Assembly (NCBI GenBank): GCA_024636105.1
Contig: JAGXHO010000195.1
Location: forward strand, 1 to 5,231
DNA from: Trueperaceae bacterium
GTDB taxonomy: Bacteria; Deinococcota; Deinococci; Deinococcales; Trueperaceae
DNA: 5,231 bases
Direction: 5' to 3'
Part shown: one piece after another, positions 1-5,231 of the stretch
Numbering within the stretch: the first letter of the stretch is position 1
How the letters are laid out: each line of letters starts with the position of its first letter
Notes under the pieces: generated by a model
Databases searched by the model: none
What the model was told of the DNA's origin: nothing
The model's input: the letters and a program-made list of their open reading frames with translations, nothing else
Position numbers and translations under genes: made by a program

Positions 1-1
1 A

Positions 2-748
2 TCCGCGACCCCGGCTGCGACCGCGGCTGCGACCCCGGCTGCGACGCCGGCCGCGACCCCGGTCCCGACCGCGACGCCGACGCCCGCCGCTGCGGCCCCC
101 GCTCCGGCGGCCTCCGGTCCGCTCCCCAGCGCATCGTCCGACGACGAGGCGCCGTTCCGGGTGTCGGTCGGCGCGTTCGGCAACGCGGACAACGCCACTC
201 GCCTCGCCGCCACGTTCCGCGACGCTGGGTACCCGGTCTTCACCGGCCAGCAGGGCGCCTTGACCATCGTGCTCGTCGGCCCGTACGCCAGCGAGAGCGA
301 CGCGCAGCAGGTCGCCTCGCGCATCGCCGCCGGCGGGTTCGGCATCGCCCCGGTCGTCTACCGCTTCCGCCCCGACGCGCCGACGCCGGGGGCCTCGACG
401 CCCGCACCGGGCGCGGCCACCCCTGCCGTCGCTCCGGCCGTCGCTCCGGCCGTCGCTCCGACCCCTGCGCCGGCCCTCGCTCCGGCCGTGCCCCCGGCGC
501 CCGCCGCGGCCGCTGCTCCGGCACCGATCGCGACGGCATCGAGTGGCCGCTCGCTCCAGGTCGGCGCTTTCGCCGACGCCGGTTCCGCGCGCCCGTTGCA
601 GGAGCGTCTCGAGACGGTCGGGTTGCGCGCCTTCGAAGTGCGCGAGGACGGGCTCACCAAGCTCCTCGTCGGCCCGTTCGACGCGGACGGCTTGGCGGCG
701 GCGCGAGCGCGCCTGGCCGAACTGGGCATCGAGAGCTTCCCTCGCTGA
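2..748 (+). CDS. Tandem SPOR-domain cell-envelope protein (5' end outside window)
   Basis: The frame is open from the window edge to the TGA at 746-748, giving 248 visible residues. The GTG at 161 is an internal codon inside the first SPOR domain, not the start. Visible order: an Ala/Thr/Pro-rich low-complexity stretch (about residues 1-50), SPOR domain 1 (about 52-123, opening FRVSVGAF and including IVLVGPY), an Ala/Pro/Val linker (about 124-183), and SPOR domain 2 (about 184-248, SLQVGAF then KLLVGPF), which ends the protein. The VGxF opening strand and the LVGP(Y/F) strand, about 35 residues apart, are the SPOR signature. Members of this family bind glycan strands lacking stem peptides, usually at the septum, so an extracytoplasmic role in envelope or division is inferred. 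The missing N-terminus probably holds a signal peptide or membrane anchor, which I cannot see. The gene overlaps rex by one base. Two SPOR domains in one protein are less usual than one. Confidence 0.9.
   Translation, partial: SATPAATAAATPAATPAATPVPTATPTPAAAAPAPAASGPLPSASSDDEAPFRVSVGAFGNADNATRLAATFRDAGYPVFTGQQGALTIVLVGPYASESDAQQVASRIAAGGFGIAPVVYRFRPDAPTPGASTPAPGAATPAVAPAVAPAVAPTPAPALAPAVPPAPAAAAAPAPIATASSGRSLQVGAFADAGSARPLQERLETVGLRAFEVREDGLTKLLVGPFDADGLAAARARLAELGIESFPR
5..64 (+). repeat. Degenerate 12-bp tandem repeat coding for ATPA units
   Basis: Five consecutive 12-base units lie in frame with the SPOR gene. The consensus is GCGACCCCGGCT; units 1 and 3 are identical and the others differ at one to three bases. 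They encode ATPA, ATAA, ATPA, ATPA and ATPV. This is a flexible, probably periplasmic linker, and a site where copy number could change by slippage. The array may extend upstream of the window. Confidence 0.75.
425..460 (+). repeat. Perfect 12-bp tandem triplication (AVAP x3) between SPOR domains
   Basis: GCCGTCGCTCCG occurs three times without a mismatch (425-436, 437-448, 449-460), in frame, coding for AVAP three times in the linker between the two SPOR domains. Related imperfect Ala/Pro units follow to about base 520. Perfect identity at third codon positions points to recent duplication rather than selection on the protein alone. Confidence 0.85.
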
Positions 749-1398
749 TGTCGAACCCCGGCGTGCCGTCGGCCACGGTCGGACGGTTGGTCACCTACCT
801 GCGGCTGCTCACGGAGATCGAGGAGGAAGGCACGCGCACCACGTCGTCCGACGAACTGGCGACCCGCGCGCACGTGTCCGCCTTCCAGGTCCGCAAGGAC
901 CTCGCCTACTTCGGGCGATTCGGCACCCGCGGAGCCGGCTACACGGTCGCGACCCTGCGCCGCGAGCTGCGGCGCATCCTCGGGCTCACCCGACCCTGGA
1001 CCGTGGCGATCATCGGCATGGGGCGCTTGGGTCAGGCGCTCGCCGATTACCCGAACTTCGACCTGTACGATTTCCGTTTGCGCGCAGCGTTCGATGCCGA
1101 CCCAGCCAAAGCCGGCCTCCACGTCGGCGGGCTCGTGGTCGAACCCGTCGCGGCGCTCGCGGAGCGGGTCGCCGAGCTGGGCGTCGACATGGCGTTCCTC
1201 ACGGTGCCCGCATCGTCCGCCCAGGTTGCGGCGGACGCGCTCGTAGCGGCGGGCGTGCGTGGGATCCTGAACTTCGCTCCGGCGGTCCTCGACGTGCCCG
1301 ATACCGTGCACGTCGAGCCGATCGACTTCCTCGCGGGGCTGAAGCGGCTCGCGTACCACATGGTCGGTCCCGCCGACGACGCCGCCGCCGTCCGCTGA
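748..1398 (+). CDS. rex: Redox-sensing transcriptional repressor Rex
   Basis: Rex is a homodimeric repressor that senses the NADH/NAD+ ratio: NADH binding releases it from operators in front of respiratory and fermentative genes. At 216 residues the length is normal for the family. Residues 1-80 form a winged helix-turn-helix, with the recognition segment QVRKDLAYFGRFGTRGAGY at about 47-65. Residues about 85-200 form a Rossmann fold with the dinucleotide loop GMGRLG at 90-95, an acidic strand end at FDADP (D116), VPA at 153-155 and GILNFAP at 172-178. The order and spelling of these blocks follow Thermus Rex closely, from memory. The ATG at 748 shares its A with the stop codon of the SPOR gene (TGATG), so translational coupling is likely; only a weak purine run (GAGAG, 731-735) precedes it. 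No AT-rich Rex-type palindrome (TTGTGA-n6-TCACAA style) is seen in the window, so any autoregulatory site would lie upstream. Confidence 0.97.
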   Translation: MSNPGVPSATVGRLVTYLRLLTEIEEEGTRTTSSDELATRAHVSAFQVRKDLAYFGRFGTRGAGYTVATLRRELRRILGLTRPWTVAIIGMGRLGQALADYPNFDLYDFRLRAAFDADPAKAGLHVGGLVVEPVAALAERVAELGVDMAFLTVPASSAQVAADALVAAGVRGILNFAPAVLDVPDTVHVEPIDFLAGLKRLAYHMVGPADDAAAVR

Positions 1399-1410
1399 GC
1401 GTCGGCGCGG

Positions 1411-1416
1411 TACCCT
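1411..1416 (+). promoter_or_regulatory. Putative -10 box (TACCCT) for leaderless transcription of the prenyl synthase gene
   Basis: TACCCT fits the TAnnnT -10 pattern. It lies in the 26-base gap after rex, with exactly 8 bases between its last T and the GTG at 1425, so transcription would begin at or next to the start codon. No convincing -35 hexamer is visible. It would give the synthase gene a promoter of its own in addition to read-through from rex. Confidence 0.45.
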
Positions 1417-1424
1417 GTCGCCTC

Positions 1425-2372
1425 GTGGACCCTGCCGTCGTCGACCGCCTCGCTCGCTTCGAGACCCGCCTCCAAGCCGAGTTGCGCTCGGACGTCGCCT
1501 TCATCGAGGCGATCGGCGCGGACCTCTCCGGGGCGGGCGGCAAACGCCTGCGGCCGACGCTCGCGTTCCTCGCGGCCGACTTGGTCGGCGCCGACGAGGA
1601 GCGGGCGATGCTCGTCGCGCTGGCGGTCGAGCTCCTCCACTCCGCGTCGCTGCTCCACGACGACCTGATCGACGACGCCGACACCCGGCGGGGCGGCGTC
1701 GCGGCCTTCCGGCGCTACGGCAACGTCGTGTCGGTGATGTCGGGCGACTTCATGCTCGCTCGGGTGCTCGGGCTCCTCGCCCAGACCGGGAGCGCGAGCT
1801 TCACGCAGCTGATGTCGGAGACGGCGGCGCGCATCTGCGAGGGCGAGGTGCTCCAGTTCCAGGCGGCGACCCTCGAGACCCACGATTTCGCGACGTACCG
1901 GAACGTGATCGAAGGCAAGACCGCAGTCCTGCTCGCGACCGCGCTCGAGGGCCCGGCGCTGCTCGCGAGCGCGCCGGAGCCCCAACGCGTGGCGCTCCGG
2001 CGCTTCGGGATGGCGTACGGCCGGGCGTTCCAGATGCAAGACGATCGGCTCGACCTGCTCGGCGACGAGGCGCTCCTCGGGAAGCCGGTGGGTGGCGACC
2101 TGCGCGAAGGGAAGGCGACCTACCCGGTCTTGGCGCTGTTCGACGCCGGCATCGACGAGCCGCGCGCGCTGCTGCGGCGCCACGCCCGCCAGCCCGGCGA
2201 CGTCGAGCGCGTGATCGAGCTCCTCCGAGCGCACGGCGCCGACGTCCGCGCCGCCGAGGCGATCGCCGCCGAAGCGCGCGACGCGATCGCCGCGCTCGCG
2301 GTGTTCCCGCCCTCGCCGGCGCGCGCCGCGCTCGAGGGTTTGGCGCGCCGCGAGCTCGAGCGCACCGTCTGA
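1425..2372 (+). CDS. Long-chain trans-polyprenyl diphosphate synthase
   Basis: The enzyme extends an allylic diphosphate with isopentenyl diphosphate in the cytoplasm, most likely to make the polyprenyl tail of menaquinone. From GTG 1425 it has 315 residues, within the usual 310-340. Family motifs occur in order: GGKRLRP (38-44), the first aspartate-rich motif DDLID (D79, D80, D83) in ASLLHDDLIDDADTRRG, GDFML (107-111), GKT (164-166), the second aspartate-rich motif QDDRLD (D206, D207, D210), and GKPVGGDLREGK (219-230). Small residues at positions -5 and -4 before the first motif (A74, S75) leave the product pocket open, which favours a long-chain rather than a C15 product; exact chain length cannot be read. 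The frame stays open upstream through rex, but homology begins only after 1425, so I take GTG 1425. There is no Shine-Dalgarno sequence. It lies 26 bases after rex in the same direction. Confidence 0.95.
   Translation: MDPAVVDRLARFETRLQAELRSDVAFIEAIGADLSGAGGKRLRPTLAFLAADLVGADEERAMLVALAVELLHSASLLHDDLIDDADTRRGGVAAFRRYGNVVSVMSGDFMLARVLGLLAQTGSASFTQLMSETAARICEGEVLQFQAATLETHDFATYRNVIEGKTAVLLATALEGPALLASAPEPQRVALRRFGMAYGRAFQMQDDRLDLLGDEALLGKPVGGDLREGKATYPVLALFDAGIDEPRALLRRHARQPGDVERVIELLRAHGADVRAAEAIAAEARDAIAALAVFPPSPARAALEGLARRELERTV
2328..2363. other. 9-bp perfect inverted repeat at the 3' end of the prenyl synthase gene
   Basis: GCGCTCGAG (2328-2336) and CTCGAGCGC (2355-2363) are perfect reverse complements separated by 18 bases. 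The spacer itself contains the 8-base palindrome GGCGCGCC (2342-2349). The structure ends 7 bases before the stop codon, close to the convergent gene end. No T-run follows, so it is not a standard intrinsic terminator; it could slow polymerase or stabilise the mRNA end. In such G+C-rich DNA chance remains plausible. Confidence 0.4.
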
Positions 2373-2390
2373 TGGGCGCCACGGGCGCGC

Positions 2391-2864
2391 TCAACCGTCG
2401 CGCAGCCGCCGTGCGTGGACCACGTCGAACCCCAACAGGAAGCCGCCCTGGGCCAGCACGCCCAACCCGTGGCCCACGCCCTCCGGGGTGCGCCACAGCG
2501 CGAGCACCAGGAGCGCCGCGGCCAAGTAACCGACGTCCAGACCCGCGTTGATCCAGAGGAGCCGGCGCAGGCGGCGGCGTTCGGGCGGCGCACGCTCCGG
2601 GTCGGCGACCGCTCCGCGCGCGTGCGCACGACGTAGGGCGATCGCACCCGCGATCGCGATCCCGCCGTCGATCGCGCCCCAAACCAGGAACTGCAGGCCG
2701 AACGCACGCGCCAGGGCGCCGTCTGCCAGCAGCACGAGCGCACCGCCCACGAGGAGGCTCGCCACCGCCCACGCCCCGAGCTGGCGGCCGATCCGCGCGG
2801 AGGCGCGCCAGGGGTCGAGGGGGTCGCCGGCGGGCGACGGACCGTCGGGTGGCGCAGGGATCAC
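2391..2864 (-). CDS. Small four-helix integral membrane protein, function unknown
   Basis: This 157-residue protein starts at GTG (2864 reading down) and has four hydrophobic segments at about residues 29-48, 54-77, 101-123 and 129-149. The loop 78-100 and both ends are rich in Arg, so the positive-inside rule puts the N-terminus, middle loop and C-terminus in the cytoplasm. Conserved-looking blocks are FLVWGAIDGGIA (59-70), RLLWINAGLDVGYL (101-114) and GHGLGVLAQGGFLLGFDVVH (131-150), with charged or polar residues (D66, N106, D110, H132, Q139, D147) within or near helices. Helices 2 and 4 have a similar Q/G-rich then D pattern, hinting at an internal repeat of two-helix units. The pattern recalls small uncharacterised membrane proteins found in several phyla, but I cannot name the family. 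The hydrophobic layout, absent from the competing long frames over this stretch, supports it as the real gene. It converges on the prenyl synthase gene (18-base gap) and diverges from rnr. Confidence 0.8.
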   Translation of the reverse strand: MIPAPPDGPSPAGDPLDPWRASARIGRQLGAWAVASLLVGGALVLLADGALARAFGLQFLVWGAIDGGIAIAGAIALRRAHARGAVADPERAPPERRRLRRLLWINAGLDVGYLAAALLVLALWRTPEGVGHGLGVLAQGGFLLGFDVVHARRLRDG

Positions 2865-2870
2865 CCGACC

Positions 2871-2876
2871 AGCGTA
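2871..2876 (-). promoter_or_regulatory. Putative -10 box (TACGCT, minus strand) for the membrane-protein gene
   Basis: Read on the minus strand, TACGCT matches TAnnnT and is separated by 6 bases (GGTCGG) from the GTG start at 2864. That spacing puts the transcription start at the start codon or a base or two from it, so the mRNA would be leaderless or nearly so. No clear -35 element is visible. Confidence 0.45.
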
Positions 2877-2925
2877 CGTCGCAGGGCACGCTCGGGCGCC
2901 CGGCCGTTCGCTCGGCGAGCCGTGC

Positions 2926-2942
2926 CGTCGGACGCGTCGGAC
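2926..2942 (+). repeat. CGTCGGAC direct repeat, 9-bp period, in the divergent promoter region
   Basis: CGTCGGAC occurs at 2926-2933 and again at 2935-2942. The second copy also forms a short inverted repeat with the following bases (GTCGG-A-CCGAC, 2936-2946), and the palindrome GACGCGTC sits at 2931-2938. The cluster lies just upstream of the putative rnr -10 box, where a regulator could bind. No known operator is recognised. Confidence 0.3.
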
Positions 2943-2964
2943 CGACTGAGACCGGCGAGCGCGC

Positions 2965-2970
2965 TATGCT
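2965..2970 (+). promoter_or_regulatory. Putative -10 box (TATGCT) for rnr
   Basis: TATGCT matches TAnnnT closely, with exactly 8 bases between its last T and the ATG at 2979. That is the same spacing as at the prenyl synthase start. The nearer ATG at 2973 would lie only 2 bases from the box, too close to be transcribed from it. No strong -35 hexamer and no Shine-Dalgarno sequence are visible. Confidence 0.55.
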
Positions 2971-2978
2971 CGATGGCG

Positions 2979-5231
2979 ATGCCTACGATCGACCGTGCAC
3001 GAGTCCTCGAGTACTTCCACCAGCACCCGGAGCGCCCTTGGCACGTTCAGGACGTTCAGGAGAAGCTGACCATCGACGACCGGGACGAACTGAAGGAGGT
3101 GCTGGACGCGCTCGTGGCGAGCGGCGACCTCATCCGCACGCGGCGCCGCTCCTACGGGCTCCCCAAGGACATGAACCTGGTCGGGGGCCGCCTGCAGGTG
3201 ACCTCCGGCGGGTACGGCTTCGTGATCGCCGACGAGCGCACGACCAAGGACCTGTTCGTTCCTTCCGACAAGCTCATCGGCGCCTGGGACGGAGATCGGG
3301 TGCTCGCTCGGCCCGACCCAGGCACCCCGGAGAACGGCAAGCCGTCCGGCGAGATCGTGCGCATCGTGGCGCGCGGCCACGACCAGGTGGTCGGCACGCT
3401 CGAATACGCGCGTGGCTACGCCATCCTGCGCCCCGACTCGGTGCGCCTCCGCGAGCGCGTCCTGCTGGCGCCCGAATCGGTCGGCGCCATCGAGGCCGGC
3501 ACCCGCATCGTCGGCCGCATGGTGTGGCCAGAGGCGTCGGGCGAGAAGGAGCCCTTCGCCGAGGTCTCCGAGGTGCTCGGCGTCGCCGACGATCCCGAGG
3601 TCGAGACCCGTGCGGTCATCGTCAAGTACGGCCTCGAGGACGAGTTCGCCGAAGACGTGCTCGAGGAGGCGGCGAGCTTCGGCACCACGGTGCCCAAGAC
3701 GGCGCTGCGCGGCCGGACCGACCACCGCGAGGTCCCGACCTTCACGATCGACGGCGCCGACGCCAAGGACTTCGACGACGCGCTCTCGGTGGAGCGCAGC
3801 GGTGGGCGCGGCAAGGCGCAGCGCTACCGAATCGGCGTGCACATCGCGGACGTGAGCCACTACGTCATCGAGGGCTCCGTACTCGACGCGTCCGCCAAGG
3901 CGCGCGCCACCTCGGTCTACCTGCCCGGGCGCGTGCTCCCCATGCTCCCCGAGGCGCTCAGCAACGGCCTCTGTTCGCTCGTCGAGGGCGAGGACCGGCT
4001 GTCGCTGTCGTGCTTCGTCGAGATCGACCGCGACGGCACGGTCCACGACGTCTCGTTCGCCGAGTCCGTCATCCGCAGCGACGCGCGCCTCACGTACGAC
4101 CACGTGCAGGCGTTCGCCGAGGGGGAGCGCCTCCCCGAAGGCAAGCGCAAGCTCGAGCGCGACGTCAAGGTGCTGCTCGACCTCGCCGAGGTCCTGCGCG
4201 CCTTGCGCATCGGCGCCGGGGCGCTCGACTTCGACTTCACCGAAGCCAAGGTCGACGTCGACGAGCGCGGCGACCTGCACCTGACGCCCATCCGCAGCAA
4301 CGCGGCGCGGCGGTTGGTCGAGGAGATGATGCTCCTCGCGAACCGGCTGGTCGCCAAGGAGCTGAACGACGCCGACGTCCCCACGCTCTACCGCGTGCAC
4401 GAGGACCCCAGCACCGAGAAGGTGCAGGCGCTGCAGAAGGCGCTGCAACGGCTCGGCTACGAGGTCGACCTGGACGACCCGACGCCCGCCGACCTGCAAC
4501 GGGTCCTGAAGCAGGCCGCAGGCAAGCCCGAACAGCAGATGGTCAGCGTCCTGCTGCTGCGCTCGCTCAAGCAGGCGCGGTACGCCGCCGACAACCTCGG
4601 CCACTTCGGCCTCGCCTTCGAGCACTACCTGCACTTCACCAGCCCCATCCGCCGCTACCCCGACCTCATCGTCCATCGGGTGCTCCGCGCGCGGCTTCGC
4701 AAGAAGCTCACCAAGGCGCTGCAAGGGCGCTGGGTGGACGCCTTCCCGGCCCTCGCCGACCACGTCAGCGAGCGCGAGCGCAAGGCCGAAGAGGCCGAGC
4801 GCGACCTCACCAAGTACTTCCACGCCGTCTGGGCGCGCGACCACGTGGGCGAGCGCTTCTCGGCCACCGTGACCGGCGTGACCAACTTCGGCGTGTTCCT
4901 GGCGCTGCCCAACGGCATCGAGGGCCTCATGCACGTCTCGCAACTCGACGACGACTACTACGTCTTCCTCGAGGACAGCCTGATGCTCATGGGCAAGCAC
5001 ACGCGCAAGCGCTACCGCATGGGCGACCGCGTGGACGTGAAGGTGCTCTACGCGAACCCGGTCAACCGGCAGATCGACCTCCTCCCTGGCGCGTCCGAGA
5101 TGCCCGAGGTGAGCGCCGAGGTCAAAGAAGTCGCTGCGGGCCTCACCGCACCCAAGCCCGCGAAGCTCAAGGCACCGCGCGACGCGATCACCGACGCCGA
5201 CGCGCCGAGCACGCAGCGCGCGCTGCCGGGC
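2979..5231 (+). CDS. rnr: Ribonuclease R (3' end outside window)
   Basis: RNase R is a processive 3'-to-5' exoribonuclease that degrades structured RNA and takes part in rRNA and mRNA quality control. The 751 visible residues show the full family order: N-terminal winged-helix segment (about 4-60), two cold-shock domains (about 68-120 and 133-200), the RNB catalytic domain (about 245-575) and an S1 RNA-binding domain (about 625-703). The four metal-binding aspartates are present as D258, D264, D266 and D267 in TIDGADAKDFDDA, and the catalytic arginine motif SPIRRYPD has R558/R559. The charged helix SERERKAEEAERD links RNB to S1. The helix-turn-helix segment and length favour RNase R over RNase II. 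After S1 an Ala/Pro/Lys-containing tail begins and is cut by the window. ATG 2979 is preferred over the in-frame ATG 2973 because of promoter spacing. It is divergent from the membrane-protein gene. Confidence 0.97.
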   Translation, partial: MPTIDRARVLEYFHQHPERPWHVQDVQEKLTIDDRDELKEVLDALVASGDLIRTRRRSYGLPKDMNLVGGRLQVTSGGYGFVIADERTTKDLFVPSDKLIGAWDGDRVLARPDPGTPENGKPSGEIVRIVARGHDQVVGTLEYARGYAILRPDSVRLRERVLLAPESVGAIEAGTRIVGRMVWPEASGEKEPFAEVSEVLGVADDPEVETRAVIVKYGLEDEFAEDVLEEAASFGTTVPKTALRGRTDHREVPTFTIDGADAKDFDDALSVERSGGRGKAQRYRIGVHIADVSHYVIEGSVLDASAKARATSVYLPGRVLPMLPEALSNGLCSLVEGEDRLSLSCFVEIDRDGTVHDVSFAESVIRSDARLTYDHVQAFAEGERLPEGKRKLERDVKVLLDLAEVLRALRIGAGALDFDFTEAKVDVDERGDLHLTPIRSNAARRLVEEMMLLANRLVAKELNDADVPTLYRVHEDPSTEKVQALQKALQRLGYEVDLDDPTPADLQRVLKQAAGKPEQQMVSVLLLRSLKQARYAADNLGHFGLAFEHYLHFTSPIRRYPDLIVHRVLRARLRKKLTKALQGRWVDAFPALADHVSERERKAEEAERDLTKYFHAVWARDHVGERFSATVTGVTNFGVFLALPNGIEGLMHVSQLDDDYYVFLEDSLMLMGKHTRKRYRMGDRVDVKVLYANPVNRQIDLLPGASEMPEVSAEVKEVAAGLTAPKPAKLKAPRDAITDADAPSTQRALPG

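Noticed and set aside
161..163. GTG 161 as the start of the SPOR gene
   Set aside because: It falls inside the first SPOR strand, and the frame continues upstream without a stop to the window edge with a coherent Ala/Thr/Pro linker. The real start is outside the window.
543..1424. Upstream extension of the prenyl synthase frame through rex and into the SPOR gene
   Set aside because: The extra roughly 290 residues are Arg-rich and match no domain. They lie over rex and the second SPOR domain in another frame, and synthase homology begins only after GTG 1425.
1399..1424. Rex operator in the rex-synthase gap
   Set aside because: The gap has no TTGTGA-like half sites or AT-rich palindrome, and nothing comparable was seen elsewhere in the window.
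2373..2390. Intrinsic terminator between the convergent genes
   Set aside because: GGCGCC (2375-2380) is a short palindrome, but there is no longer stem and no T-run on either strand.
1801..2889. Long minus-strand frame overlapping both the prenyl synthase and the membrane-protein gene
   Set aside because: It is an Arg/Ala/Pro-rich shadow with no membrane segments or motifs, antisense to a clear synthase and out of frame with the four-helix protein.
2548..2949. Plus-strand frame opposite the membrane-protein gene
   Set aside because: The product is Arg/Ala/Pro/Ser-rich with no domain. The minus strand encodes four well-spaced hydrophobic helices and has a start with a promoter-like box.
2964..5000. 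A 678-codon open frame on the minus strand opposite rnr
   Set aside because: It is a long antisense frame of the kind that high third-position G+C produces. Its translation is repetitive in Val, Glu, Arg, Gly and His without a recognisable domain, while the plus strand encodes RNase R with every catalytic motif.
1..5231. Defence system, CRISPR array, mobile element, tRNA or rRNA
   Set aside because: I saw no spaced repeats, transposase or integrase motifs, terminal inverted repeats or RNA-gene signatures. The genes are typical chromosomal housekeeping genes with uniform composition.

Overview
The window is about 5.2 kb of very G+C-rich bacterial chromosome with ordinary, tightly packed genes. 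It most resembles the Deinococcota (Thermus, Deinococcus, Truepera and relatives). The main support is the Rex protein: from memory it follows Thermus Rex closely along almost its whole length, for example in the recognition helix, the ILGL segment, GMGRLG, ALADYP and DFLAGL. The short TAnnnT boxes lying directly in front of start codons agree, because leaderless transcripts are common in that phylum. The assignment to phylum is an inference; a lineage near Truepera is only a guess.

Layout: (1) bases 2-748, plus strand, the 3' part of a gene for a cell-envelope protein with Ala/Pro/Thr-rich linkers and two SPOR peptidoglycan-binding domains; its true start lies upstream of the window. (2) 748-1398, plus, rex, the NADH/NAD+-sensing repressor, overlapping the SPOR gene by one base. 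(3) 1425-2372, plus, a long-chain trans-polyprenyl diphosphate synthase, probably making the menaquinone side chain. (4) 2391-2864, minus, a small protein with four predicted membrane segments and no assigned function, convergent with the synthase gene. (5) 2979-5231, plus, rnr, ribonuclease R, divergent from the membrane-protein gene and cut by the window end just after its S1 domain.

The first three genes probably form a co-directional unit joining envelope/division (SPOR), redox control (Rex) and respiratory quinone synthesis (prenyl synthase). The 114-base gap between the last two genes carries divergent promoters. The most noteworthy non-coding signal is that all three genes with a gap in front of them have a TAnnnT box 6 or 8 bases before the chosen start codon and no clear Shine-Dalgarno sequence, which predicts leaderless mRNAs. 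I found no RNA genes, CRISPR arrays, insertion sequences, clear intrinsic terminators or Rex operator. I also found no undescribed multi-gene system; the least understood item is the four-helix membrane protein.
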